From: Ambrosia x helenae
Taxonomy: Eukaryota > Streptophyta > Magnoliopsida > Asterales > Asteraceae
Length of the DNA: 64,000 nt
NCBI GenBank assembly: GCA_030844895.1
Contig: CM061231.1
Coordinates: forward strand, 4,966,001 to 5,030,000
Direction of reading: 5' to 3'
This document shows positions 22,915 through 34,596 of the stretch, one piece after another (the stretch's first letter is position 1; each line of letters opens with the position of its first letter). The translations under genes and the position numbers were made by a program. A model generated the notes under the pieces. The model had not been told where the DNA came from and did no database searches. It saw only the letters and a program-made list of their open reading frames with translations.

Positions 22915-23124
22915 GGGGGTGTTTGGGATTGATTATTCAAAACAGATTATGCGTTTAGGAAAAGCAGGGGTGGAGCTGCTTATAGATTATTGCGTTTTGG
23001 TAGCCTAAAAAACTGATTATCTACGTTTTCAAAATGCAATCCCAAACACTAAAAACTGATTATCTACGTTTTCAAAACGCAATAATCTAAAAATCAGATT
23101 CAAAACGCAATCCCAAACACCCTC
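22915..23124. mobile_element. PIF/Harbinger-type MITE, 210 bp (family C, copy 1)
   Basis: Ends are GGGGGTGTTTGGGATTG and CAATCCCAAACACCCTC, with TTA on both sides (22912-22914 and 23125-23127). Internally it has repeated AAACTGATTATCTACG phrases. Nearly identical to 60293-60501. Confidence 0.92.
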
Positions 23125-23632
23125 TTAGCAACCTATGTAATCAATGTTCCTAGCAACATCAATAAAAATACAAAACAGATATTAGATTCTTACCAAACTG
23201 ACTACATCTATGATTATATATGTAGTTAGCAGGCTCTTTTATGTATTAGTAGGTTCAAAAGCATATGTACTACCATAACATGATTAGTGACTTGCCTAGA
23301 CATGATTAATGGATTACCTAAACACAATGTGTTTTTTTTTCTGCATAAATAAAAAACCACTAAAAGTTGGGGTTTTTTTTCGGTTTTTGTATAGCACTAT
23401 AGTGCTTGTTGGAAAAATAATAAAACGCTCGTTAATTTGATGTAACTTTTTGAAAAAAAAAAAAAAAGTCATATATAAAAGTTTTCAACGTTTAAAAATT
23501 GTGAAAGGAAAATAAGGAAAATATAAAAATATTAATCAACATATTTGAAATTTTAAAATAATAGACTTTTGGAGGGAAATCAACGGGTGTAAAAGCTTCA
23601 TATAGTGTTATGTGGCAAACTCATTTTCGTTT

Positions 23633-24041
23633 AGGGGTAGGCTAAACGTACCCCCCTTGTTACTTGTCATACCCCCTCCCTGAAAAATCACTTTAAAATT
23701 TGTCAACTTTCCCCCTCTATTTTTTCAGATTTATCAAATCGTTTAGCCCACGCATGAATATCAATTTAACGAACTTATCAACTCAAATCTTGTGTTCTCA
23801 TGATCCATCAAAACAATTCTACAATTTTGTAATATATATAAATTTAGATTATATCTTTGAAATTATAAAAAAGGATCTTGATAATCTTTATAAAATTATA
23901 TATATATATAAATTCAAAAGATTATGGAATAAAGTTTAGCAAAAAAGAAAGTAAAAGGTTAAATTTGTATTATAAAAAAACTTGAAGAGTGGGGTATATT
24001 TAGTAAAAATAATATAAAGGGGAGTACGTTTAGCAGCCCCC
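23633..24041. mobile_element. TIR element with CTAAACGTAC ends, about 409 bp
   Basis: Ends AGGGGTAGGCTAAACGTACC and the inverted form GTACGTTTAGCAGCCCCC face each other, with TTCGTTT directly repeated outside (23626-23632 and 24042-24048). Class not certain; the seven-base duplication may be an 8-bp hAT duplication with one change. Confidence 0.6.
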
Positions 24042-24855
24042 TTCGTTTATTGTATATCGAGATACAGATGTATAAAAGAAAAAAAAGGCAAAATTTAGGC
24101 CATTGGGAAAAACAAACTTTGACTAGAAGTGTGACTCGTCCAGTCCTAAAGCCGGCCCAGCACTTAACCCGGCTAACATTTGACAATTGAGATAAGAATG
24201 ATCGGCATATCAATTACACAAGTAGCTATGGTTTTTTTAATACATTAAATTAAAGATTTAAAGTAAAAGTGAAAGTGAAGGACTAAAGTGACCCCAATGT
24301 TACACATGAGAATTGAGACATGAGCACTTTCGGTTATGGTCATAGATTGGAGTGACTTTAGTGTGTGAATGCAATCATTTTGTGAAGAATGTATGCATCA
24401 TCATGCCGGTTTCCAAAAGTTTGGCTTCCTTTTCACCTTTTCCAATTCATTAAGCATTGTAAGATGATAGGTGTAAAAACTAAATCAAAACCAATATGTA
24501 GAATACAAGCGATTACCGATTCAACGAACATCTATTAATAGAAATATCATAAAAACCTGATGTTGACCAGTTCATTTATAAGCGACCTGTATATTTGAGC
24601 AAAATCTATAAGCTAATAACCAAACTAATGGCATTGGTAGTTCCCATTTCAACTAAGATAACGTTGTTATGTGAGTTGAGTAAGTTAAACATATTACAAA
24701 ATGTTAATTTTTTTTTTTTTTGATAAAATTATATTATTATAAAAGTTAACATTATGAGATGTTGTCTAATAGACGAACACACCCATGTTGTGATATTTCT
24801 ACTTTTGTTAGCATAGATGTACGTAATTTACGGTAATTATATGTTTGTACAATAT

Positions 24856-24965
24856 GCCATTGGGGTTGGTGGTTCAGTGGTAAGGCAAAGCCTTTTAATA
24901 CACTAAAAAGTGTGAGGTCTTGAGTTCAAGTCTCATGAGAAACAAGAAATTCGCCTTTCAAAAAA
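24856..24965 (+). mobile_element. Short tRNA-derived SINE
   Basis: 110 bases starting GCCATTGGGGTTGGTGG, with A box TGGTTCAGTGG and B box GAGTTCAAGTC, ending in a short A-run. A perfect 17-bp target duplication ATATGTTTGTACAATAT flanks it (24839-24855 and 24966-24982), showing insertion by target-primed reverse transcription. Confidence 0.88.
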
Positions 24966-24982
24966 ATATGTTTGTACAATAT

Positions 24983-26013
24983 ATTATAATACTTGTTAGA
25001 ATAGTCCTTCAATTATGTGCTAAGTTGCATAGAGTCCTTAATATTTGTGTTGTAGCTTACATTGTACACATCTTTGATTAAAGTTAAAAGATGCAACTTT
25101 GATTCTATGCATATGATCAGATAACAGAACTTTTCTTGTTTACGAAAAACTAAAAAAACCTTTTGAGGCAAGAATTCTGAACTAGTTACATATTACATAA
25201 ATAAATAGTGATGTGGTATGTTTATATTATGATTTTGATCCCTGTGTTTATTTTTTACACTCTTGGTTCCTATCGTGCCCTTGACGTGTCAAATTTATAA
25301 ATCATGAGAACCAAAGACTTTACTTTCATTGAAGTCACATTTGTTCACAAGTTGCATCATACTCTCCACTTGCATAAAGGTTCCCAACTTTACACTAACA
25401 ATGGGAGGTTGAAAAGAATAATAGCTAGACAACCTTCGACCGATATAAACTTCATTAGAATTATCACTATAACACATATCCATTTACAATTACATGCTAA
25501 ATGGTCACTCAGTTTGCAGCGATGGTGATTAAACATGTCGGTTGATTTTGGTTTACGATTTCTTTAGATTGTTTATTTTGGAAGGGAAAATTAACAATGA
25601 GAGTTGGGTAGGTGTGACATGCAGGGAGAGGGGTTGGGACTTAATTCCTCTTGGTTAATTTTTAAACACTAAGAGATCGTAAACCAAGAGTGTAAGAGAC
25701 TAAAAGTGTAATAAAATAAAACTTACGAATCAAGACCTTAATATAACCGTAACACATGGGCCATTTGTGTAATAATCAGAACTTTGTGAATTGGTCGTTT
25801 ATTAAGAGCACTTTTGGGATTGAGTTAAGAAAAAATATTGAAAAGCCAATAAATTAATAAGTTATTTGTCTTGACAGAAGTCCTTTCTATTTTGGCTTTT
25901 TTATGAGTTAAAAACTCGTTATTGAAAAGTCAAAAATCCTGGCTTTTTGTTTTGACTTTTAGTTTTAGAATACAAATTACAGATCTACCAACCCATCTTT
26001 TGCATTCATTACA
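24983..26013. other. Intergenic DNA without genes
   Basis: AT-rich. Overlapping short frames on both strands at 25295-25528 show no known domain. Confidence 0.55.
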
Positions 26014-26021
26014 AGTCATCT

Positions 26022-27078
26022 TAGGGATGGCAATGGGTCGGGTTTGGGACGGGTTTAGGTAATCCGAACCCCATACCCGATTAGGTATGCTTGTCCCAAA
26101 CCCATCCCAAAACCCGTCGGGTTTGTATCGGGTAATTACCCGTCGGGTATCGGGTATACCCGCGAGTTTCGGGTAAACCCGTTAATTTTAAAAACTTATC
26201 CATTTGGTATATCTGACTAAAAACCTGTCGGGTACCTATTGTGTGACTACTAACCAATACATTTAGCATTATCAAATATGTATGTAAATGATTCATCATC
26301 ATCATCATCATCATACTCAGTTAATCCCACCAATAGCAAAAGCTAAGGTAGGGTCTGAGAAGGGTAAGATGTAGACAGCCTTACCTCTACCCCGTGGGAA
26401 TAGAGAGGCTTCTTCCAATGAGACCCCCGGCTCGATAGTGGTTTTGTATCAAGCCTTGGACATAAGGCACATAACACATGGCAACCGGGACAACCCGATT
26501 GGTGCATGTACCCCCCCCCCCCTTGTCTTTTGGCTATCAACGCCACCACCTGATGCATGATTAACCGTCCGTCATTTTTAACGTTATTTTCACGAAATTA
26601 GTAAAATAACGTTAAAATTAGTGCAACTTTACTTTTGCCCCCCGAGGGCCACACATATATACATTATATGTGCACAGCCGTAAGCGGGGCTGATGTATGT
26701 AAATGATTACAATGTATAAATATAAAATAGTTAAATCATATAAAAACACTAAAAGACATAGATAACACATATTATACACAAATAATTAGTGTTTTTTTTT
26801 AAAGAAGATGACAATCTAGATGGACAATTAGATATATTATGAATACATATTTTAAAAGATATATAGGAAATTATATCGGGTATCTAATCGGGTAAACGGG
26901 TATACTTTATCGGGTAATCGGGTCGGGTAAATGGATATATCATCAAATCCCAAACCCACGAAAAAAATTAAAACTAATCCCATACCCGGACCCATACCTG
27001 ATTACCAGACCCCAAACCCGTCCCAAATGTGTCGGTTTCGGGTTTACCCGTCGAGTTCGGGTTTGATTGCCATCCCTA
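26022..27078. mobile_element. Non-autonomous hAT-type element with nested retroposon
   Basis: Ends TAGGGATGGCAATGGG and TTGATTGCCATCCCTA are inverted repeats, flanked by a perfect 8-bp duplication AGTCATCT (26014-26021 and 27079-27086). Subterminal regions are dense in CGGGT and ACCCG words. A retroposon occupies 26294-26692, so the element without it was about 640 bases. Confidence 0.92.
26294..26692 (-). mobile_element. Retroposon (RTE/SINE-like) with ATG-repeat tail
   Basis: Read on the minus strand it ends in (ATG)n at 26294-26314 and its 3' portion (GGTAGAGGTAAGGCTG..., GATTAACTGAG) resembles 3' ends of plant RTE LINEs and the SINEs that use them. A perfect 16-bp target duplication ATGTATGTAAATGATT flanks it (26278-26293 and 26693-26708). 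A run of about 13 C lies inside at 26510. No coding frame is recognised. Confidence 0.75.
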
Positions 27079-27086
27079 AGTCATCT

Positions 27087-27640
27087 GCATTTTTTATTCA
27101 TTTGACATAAATGAGCTAAGTCAAACGCTTTAAAAAAAAATAACTTATTGATTTATTGGTTTTTATAATCATAAAAGCTAATCAAAACACTTTTTTAAAA
27201 CACATTTTAAAAAAGTCATAAGTCTTATAAATTATAAAATGTTATAAATATTAAAAATGTGTAAATTCGTTATTCACTTAAAATGTTATCAATATATAAA
27301 ATGTCATGAACATTAAAAATGTGTAAAATGATTTTTTTAAACGTTTTAAAATATAAAAACCTAGAATATATCGAACCTTTAAACTAGAGATGTCGAATGC
27401 ATTGGAATACAATGACCAGTCGATTTAAAAACACACACTTTTCGAATGCACTGAAATACATCGATCAATCAATTAAAAAACACACTTTTCGAATGCATTA
27501 AAATACAACGATCCATCCATTTAATAAAACACAAACTTTTCGAATGCAGTGAAATAAACAATCAATCAATTTAAAAAACACACAGTATCAAAACCATAAC
27601 TCCTCCAACCATTCTTCATAACCAAACACAAAAAAACAAC
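27087..27640. other. Intergenic DNA with short repeats
   Basis: The phrase TTTTCGAATGCA recurs at about 27439, 27486 and 27538 with spacing near 50 bases, a decayed tandem array. No gene. Confidence 0.5.
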
Positions 27641-27720
27641 AATGATACGCCTCGTATTGGTCTATACGAGGCATATCACTACCACCACCGCAGGTCTGAC
27701 ACCTCAAAGAATGCCAGGCC

Positions 27721-28004
27721 TGTTAAGAGTTTAGACAGTTTGTTTGAGTATTAATAAGAATCAGTTCTTGATATCATGTTATTTTGGCATGGTATCAGAG
27801 CTATAGGTTTGTTTTGGGGGTTTTTTGGTGTTATCATCGAAAACTTCATTCGATCTTGGTTCTGTTAAGAGTTTAGACAGTTTGTTTGAGTATTAATAAG
27901 AATCAGTTCTTGATATCATGTTATTTTGACATGGTATCAGAGCTATAGGTTTGTTTGTGGGGTTTTTTGGTGTTATCATCGAAAACTTCATTCGATCTTG
28001 GTTC
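27721..28004 (+). repeat. Tandem duplication of Copia LTR end and PBS, 142-bp unit
   Basis: 27721-27862 and 27863-28004 are almost identical. Each carries the LTR terminus, TGGTATCAGAGC and the first part of the leader. Confidence 0.92.
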
Positions 28005-28567
28005 TGTTCTTGGAGATCTAGGTCTTTTAGTATTCCCCTGTGTTTGCTCAGAAAGTGATCTGATATTGGTGGTGGGATCTGTTAGATCTGGTTCTAGTTG
28101 TTGGAACTTGTTCTAAGGAGATTGGAGTTGCTTGCATATTTTCTGCCTCACAGTCTGTAACCCTAAGTGAAGGTTACAGTTGTGAATTTAGTAGGAGAAA
28201 CCTAACTTGGGCAACCCTCCCGGTGAGATTCTTCCATATTATTGTTCTTTCTTTTGTTGTGAGTCTATGAGCATTGTCCAGGTTAGGGGGACCAGAATTG
28301 GCTCATTGTGTGTTTGAATCTGTGGTCTGTTTTAGTTTATTGAGTTTGTGTCTAGGTCTAGAGGCTCCCAAGTTAAGACCTGCGGTGGAGCACCTTTGAG
28401 GAACCACTGATTTGAATCACTGGCTTGGCTTCGCCTAGTGTCTAGGGTTTGATTGATTTTACTGTTTTTGTTTGTTCTTGATTTTTTTATTGTTGCTTGT
28501 GTGAATCTGATTTGTTCTTTGTTGATTGCTTGATTGATCTAGTTGTTTTTGTTGTTCTATTTACAAT

Positions 28568-31500
28568 ATGGCTGATAATGCTGACCCTACTGCTGGTGGT
28601 GGTGACCCTGCTGGTGGTCCTGCTCGTGGTGGTGGTGGTCCTCTGGTTAATATTGTTAGTGAAACATTAGTTAGCAAACTAGATGCTAGTGATCCACTGT
28701 ATTTGCATCCATCTGATTCAAGCAATTTGACTGTTATTACTGTTAAAATGAAAGGTTCTGAGAATTATTCTGTTTGGTCAAATGCTTTAACACTTGCTTT
28801 ACAAGTCAAGAATAAATGGAGTTTTATTGATAAAACTTTTGTGAAGTCTCAAACTGATGATGTTCTTGCTAGACAGTGGGATAGGTGTAACTCAATTGTG
28901 TTAACATGGATTATTAATTCTATAAGTGAAGAACTATACATGGGTCATGTGTTCTCTAGGCTTGTTAGTGATGTTTGGTCTGAATTAAAGGAAACATATG
29001 ATAAGGTTTATGGTTCTATGGTATTTGATTTGTATCAGAAGATTAATTCATTTAGTCAAAATGGTATGTTTGTTTTTTAATATTATCATAAGTTAAATGT
29101 TATGTGGAAACAGTTAGATTAGATTTTACAATTATCTGCATGTACATGTGATGCATCTAGGGAGTTTAATAACTTTAATAGAATGATTAAACTGATGTAG
29201 TTTCTTATGGGTTTGGATAGTGTTTATCAAAGTGTTAGGACTAACTTTTTGATTAAAGATGTGTTACCATCTGTGAAAGAAGCATTTGCTGTTGTGTCCA
29301 GGAAAGAGTCCCATAGGAACTCTAGTGGCTTATCAAAAAAGGACAAACAACTGTTGGTTTTTTCTCTAAAGTTAATCAACCTGTTGATAATAAAAGGTCT
29401 AACACTAACAACCAAACTTTGAAATGTTCACATTGTAACAAAACTGGTCATTCTATTGATAAGTGCTTTGAGTTAATATGATATCCTCCCTGGGCTAAGG
29501 CTATGGGGATGAAAGGTAGAAAAGTTGTTGCCAATAATGCTATTAATTCTGATAAATCTGATGTTAAAATTCCGTCTTTGTCTAGTGAACAGTTATCTAA
29601 ACTGTTAAGTTTGATCTCTGATAAGAATGTTGATCCACCTCAAAGTCATAATGTTTCAGGTAGCTTGTTTTCTGGAAATGTTTTTTTCTCCATTTTGTGC
29701 TAATGTACATGTTAAACCTGTGTTTTGTTTTAATGTGAAAGGGAAGAAAATTAGGCTGGGTTGGATAATAGACTCAGGTGCTAATCAGCATATGGTTTCT
29801 AGTGAACTTGATTTAACTGATTATGTTGATGTTTCTGACTTGAATATTCAAATGAAACATCCTAATGGAACAAATGCATTAGTTACTATGATAGGAACAT
29901 TAGATCTTGGAAACAATGTTGTTTTACATGATGTATTTATTGTTCCTGCATTTTCTATGAACCTCATTTTTGTGCATAAATTAGTCAAGGATAATCATTT
30001 GTTCGTTGGATTTGATGAACAAAAGTGTTATATCCATGACTTGTTAACAAGGAAAACCCTGGTGACTGGTAGTCAGCTTGAAGGGTTGTATTTCTGTGGT
30101 CGGTCTTTTATTAGCAATAAGGTATGGTCTATTTCTAAAGATTATGAATTATGGCATGCTAGACTAGGACATCCTTCTGATGTTGTTGTCAAGAAACTTG
30201 AGTCTGTTTTAGGAGTTAAGTTTGTTAGGGACCCTGATGTGCCTTGTGATGTATGTCACAAAACTAAACAGCACACAGGGAACATTTCCCTTTGAGTGAT
30301 CACAAGTCCACTAGTATAGGTGAACTTGTTCACCTAGATGTTTAGGGTCCTTATAGGATTCCAAGCAGGGAAGGATTCAAATACTTCCTTACTGTTGTGG
30401 ATGATTATTCAAGAGTTGTCTGGGTTTGTTTGATGAAAAACAAAAGTGAGGTTTTTGAAAATGTTCAAGAATTGGTTAAGGTGATTAAAACTCAGTTTGA
30501 TAAACATGTAAAATGTTTTAGGAGTGACAATGGTTTAGAATTTGTTAAATGTCTAACTATTGTAAAAGTCTTGGAATACTTCATCAAACATCTTGTGCTT
30601 ATACCCTTTAGCAAAATGGAATTGCTAAAGGGAAGCACATACACCTTTTGAATGTGACTAAATCTTTGTTATTTCAAAGCAACCTTCCTGTTAGGTTCTG
30701 GCCTGAATGTGTATTGACTGCATCTTATTTGATAAATAGGACACCCTCTTCTGTGCTGGATGGTAGAACCCTTTATGAGCTCATTAATGGTTTCCAACCC
30801 TTCCTAGGTCATTTAAGGATGTTAAGATGTTTATGTTTTACCACTATTTTAAATGAGTCTAACAAGTTAAGTGGGAAAGCTGAGAAATGTGTTTTTTATT
30901 GGCTATTCTAATGAAAAAAGGGTTATAAAGTATATAGCTTAGAGTCTAAAACAATTTCTTTTTCTAGTGATGTGAAATTATATGAGGCAATTTTTCCTTT
31001 TAAGGATAAAACTGTTTTTGAAAACTTTAATGAAATTTTTTAACTGAGTTAGACTCATCCAATTTTTTCAACTATTTTGAAAGTGAAACATCTAATCATA
31101 CTGAACTACCCAATGGTGAAGGAAGGGATTTAGGTAGGTGTGAGTTAGAGACACATGGGTTTCAGCAGTCCTCTCCTGATTACCTAACAGATTGTGAACA
31201 TCCAAGTTCACAACAAAGTGGTGAAAACGGTAGTGCTGACAGGGCTGAGGGTCTGACATCTAGCAATGAAAAGACTGTTACTTCTTAGGGTAATGACTCA
31301 ATAAGTCAAACTGTAAGAAGAAGTAATAGGGGTTCAACCATTCCTAGGAGATTTGATGATTTCCCCATTGAAGGGAAAGTCAAATATGGAATAGAAAGAG
31401 TTGTTAATTATGCTAACCTAAATCTAGACAACAGAGTCGTTGCAAGTATGTTAAATAAAATTGTTGAGCTTAGGAATTATAGAGAACCAGCTACTGATCC

Positions 31501-31647
31501 AAATTGGATCAGTGCTATGAATGATGAAACTGAGGCCTTAATAGGAATAATACTTGGACTCTTGTTGATCTGCCTAAGGGTAGAAGTCTAGTAGGTTGTA
31601 AGTGGGTGTATAAAATCAAGTACAAATCTAATGGTGATATTATATTT
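28568..31647 (+). pseudogene. Copia gag-pol pseudogene
   Basis: Starts MADNADPTAGGG at 28568. Seen in order across several frames: gag with MKGSENYSVWSNAL; CCHC zinc knuckle CSHCNKTGHSIDKC near 29430-29466; protease WIIDSGANQHMVS at about 29760; pre-integrase LWHARLGHPSD at about 30150; integrase core VVDDYSRVVW and RSDNGLEF around 30390-30545; integrase C-terminal part to about 30900; first strand of reverse transcriptase at about 31590. Stops or frame changes occur at about 29080, 29480, 30295, 30340, 30590 and 30911, so it cannot be active. It is not the same Copia family as the two elements at 42.7 and 56 kb: it has a normal knuckle and a different gag. Confidence 0.92.
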
Positions 31648-31772
31648 TTTCATGCTTATTTTGATCATTTTATACATTTTTATTAAAAGCTTTAGCTACT
31701 CAATCTTCCAAACACCTAATATATCTAAAAACCTATAGTTACCAGCTATCAGGCACCAACTAATTTTGTTAT

Positions 31773-32233
31773 GGTATGTTTGGCAAAACTAGGATATGTT
31801 TAGCAAAACTAGTTGGTAGCTAGTAGTTGATAGCTGGAAGCTGTAGCTTTTTTGAATATATTTTGGTTTTTAGAGTAGCTAGAGTTTTTTTTTTTTTTTA
31901 TATAAAATATATAAAATAACCAAAATTAATATAACTAAAAGCTTATATGCATGTTTTTTTTATGGTAAAATGGATATTTGTGTAATCTACTCATAAAAAG
32001 CTTGTAGATAGTAGAAGCTTGTTCTTAAACGCTAGTACTAGTAGCGTTTTAATATGAAGCTTTTTCTCCTGACTTAAAAGCTTCAAACTCTTTCAACAAA
32101 AAAAAACTTTTTATTACGTAGGAGTTTTTTTTAAAAAAAACTTTAAGCTAGAAACTCCTAAAAAGTTTTAACCAAACATACCCTAAATGTATCTAAAAAA
32201 CTACAGCTACCAGCTAGTTTTGCCAAACATACT
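31773..32233. mobile_element. Probable MITE with TATGTTTGGCAAAACTAG ends
   Basis: GGTATGTTTGGCAAAACTAG on the left is mirrored by CTAGTTTTGCCAAACATACT on the right. Internal AGCTACCAGCT and TAGCTTTT words recur in both orientations. I could not define a target duplication, so the termini are tentative. Confidence 0.5.
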
Positions 32234-32694
32234 AGGAGAGAGAGAAAATGTTTTTTTTTTTTTTTTTTTTTTTTATAAAAAAACGTATTAAAAATACAAG
32301 ATATTTCAACATAAACAAAAAAACCTCAAATTTCAAACTTGAAAACTTGACGTGTGAAAGTGTCAATAGTTTAGGGACCAAACTGCTATTAATACTGAAA
32401 AGCACGTGCTGAGCATGTCCGACGTGGCGCACTATGAGTGGCTGCCATACTCTATTGTCTCAATCATGTGGGTCCTTCTCTTGTCGTTTTCATCCACTTG
32501 CAGGGCATCATTAATCCTCTAAAGTTTCATTTACCTCCTTAACTCTTTTAACATTTAATATTTAGCACATTACTCCAAAGTTTCGTTTACACCCCCTTAA
32601 CTCTCTTATCTTTTAATATTTAGCACATTACTTTGCTATCTTTTGTCACTCCATACGACGTGAAAACTATCGTCTCCAGGCTCACACCATCAAG

Positions 32695-32960
32695 TAGGGA
32701 TGAACTTGGTACCGAACCGATCCTGATACTAAATGTACCGACAACAATTTTTTTGTCAAAACTTGGTACCGATACCGAAAATATACGGTATGGTATGGTA
32801 TCAGTTCGGTATTTAGTATTTTAAGGTAAAATACCGCTACCGAAAATACTGATACCAATTTTCGCCAAAACATGGTACCGAATTTATATCGAAAATAATC
32901 TGGTATCGATATTTTTAGTATCAATATTTTCGGTATTTAATACTAAAATACACATCCCTA
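32695..32960. mobile_element. hAT-like element rich in GGTACCGAAAA words, 266 bp
   Basis: Ends TAGGGATGAACTTGG and ACACATCCCTA are inverted and resemble those of 45568-45866. The interior consists of GGTACCGA/TCGGTA words on both strands. Flanking 8-mers share only four central bases, so the duplication has decayed or the ends are slightly off. Confidence 0.5.
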
Positions 32961-33287
32961 TCATCCCTACCACCGGGTGTTGTTTTCTGTTACGTGTTCA
33001 ACTAAACACTTCATTACTTTCTAATATTAATCCCCCCTGCCCTTCAAACAAATTGTTTCACATTTGAACACAACCATGGTCACCAAATACCTTTTGACTT
33101 ATTCTGGGTAGTCTTTATTTTAATATTTATTGTCTATCACGATAGAATGATAAGTTAAATTACGATTTTCTCAACTTGGAAGAAGTTTCCTCGCCAGTTA
33201 AAATGAACTTGTTAATTAACATTTCATTATTATTGATGACAATTTAAACACGATTGACAATCAGATTTTAGACTATTATATCTAATA

Positions 33288-33865
33288 CTAGTTTTTATCC
33301 CGGGAGCGTCCCGGGTTGAAATATCTATTATGACAGAATAAAATATCTAATATGACAACATAATTAATGACTTGCAAATATATGATTAATGAATATTATT
33401 ATTATTTATTTTAAACAAATCTCTCCCATAAGTTATCATATTATTATTTTAAAAAATTCATGGGTATCACCTAATCCCAGGCCCGACCCAAACCCACAAT
33501 TTTTTTAAACTAATCTTAAACCTAACACAATACCTGTCGGGTTACAAAAATAGTCGTTTTTTTCTCCGTTTTTTATATAGCACTATGGTACTCGTTGGAA
33601 AGATAATAAAATGCTCATTAATTTGGTGTAATTTTTTTCTTTAAAAAATCTCGTATATAAAAGATATTAACGTTTAAAATTTATGAGAGAAAACATGAGA
33701 GAGAAAATAATAAAGGTTTAGTAGATTAGGTAATAGATTAGATTAAACCATATTTAAACTATATTTATTTCTTTTCTTTTAATTGGTCTAGAGTTGCTAC
33801 ATCACATCCTATGTGACATCTCTCAAAGGAGAGATTACATAATATTATGACATATAGAATTAATA
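33288..33865 (-). mobile_element. Helitron-like non-autonomous element, copy A
   Basis: On the minus strand the 3' end reads CCCGGGACGCTCCCGGG, a perfect hairpin, then ATAAAAA and CTAG (33288-33291) with T following: the Helitron 3' signature. The body matches copy B at 33925. The 5' end is not fixed; homology between copies runs to about 33865. Confidence 0.65.
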
Positions 33866-33868
33866 GCT

Positions 33869-33871
33869 TTG

Positions 33872-33924
<53 letters not shown>
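33869..33924. repeat. (AT)n microsatellite
   Basis: About 55 bases of pure TA repeats separate the two Helitron-like copies and abut the 3' end of copy B. Confidence 0.95.
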
Positions 33925-33925
<1 letters not shown>

Positions 33926-34032
33926 TAGTTTATACCCCAGGAGCGTCCCGGGTTGAGAAATCTAAGTAAAGTAAATAAAATTAGAAGTATCCAAACTATA
34001 AAAATGACATCTGCCAATATATGATTAATGAA

Positions 34033-34072
<40 letters not shown>

Positions 34073-34565
34073 TTAAACAAATCTCTGTCATAAGTTATCA
34101 TATTCTAATATAAAAAAGGGTAATTTAATTGGGTCGGGTATCACCTAATCCCAGGCCCGACCCAAACCCATAATTTTTTTTAAACTAATTCCAAACCTGA
34201 CACAATACCTGTCGGGTTACAAAAAATAGTCGTTTTTTTCTCCGTTTTTTATATAGCACTATGGTACTCGTTGAAAAGATAATAAAACGCTCGTTAATTT
34301 GGTGTACTTTTTTTCTTTAAAAAATCTCGTATATAAAAGATATTAACATTTAAAAGTCATGAGAGGAAACATGAGAGAAAAAATAATAAAAGTTTTAATA
34401 TTTACATTTAGTAGATTAGGTATTTAATAAATTATGTTAAATTATATTTAAACCATATTTATTTCTTTTTTAATTGGTCTAGAGTTGCCACATCACATCC
34501 TATGTGGCATATTTTAAAAGAGAGATTGTATAATATTATGACATGTCATTAAAAATGCTTTGGTT
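33925..34565 (-). mobile_element. Helitron-like non-autonomous element, copy B
   Basis: Same orientation and sequence family as copy A: hairpin, TATAAA, then CTAG at 33925-33928 on the minus strand. It carries an expanded ATT microsatellite at 34030-34072 where copy A has a short one. Both copies contain ACCTAATCCCAGGCCCGACCC and CACATCCTATGTG phrases. It ends near another TA repeat at 34570. Confidence 0.65.

Positions 34566-34596
<31 letters not shown>

Larger units (their letters stand above)
27640..31647 (+). mobile_element. Decayed Ty1/Copia retrotransposon, truncated in RT
   Basis: LTR-like end and tRNA-Met primer-binding sites (27790-27801 and 27932-27943) precede gag and pol on the plus strand. 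The coding part stops abruptly near the start of the reverse transcriptase (GCKWVYKIKYKSNGDI at about 31590-31640). RNase H and 3' LTR are missing. The left LTR boundary is not determined. Confidence 0.88.
31648..33287. other. Repeat-derived non-coding DNA
   Basis: Follows the Copia truncation point. Besides the two TIR-like elements listed within it, there are a poly-T tract at 32250-32273 and paired phrases at 32512-32620 (CTTAACTC, TTTAATATTTAGCACATTACT), a short direct repeat. No genes. Confidence 0.5.

Noticed and set aside
24841..24960. A functional tRNA gene
   Set aside because: A and B boxes are present, but the target duplication and A-tail show a SINE, and no cloverleaf with a proper acceptor stem is apparent.
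26081..26558. Minus-strand frames of 77 and 71 codons
   Set aside because: They lie in the hAT subterminal region and the nested retroposon, with a Met run encoded by the ATG-repeat tail; not genes.
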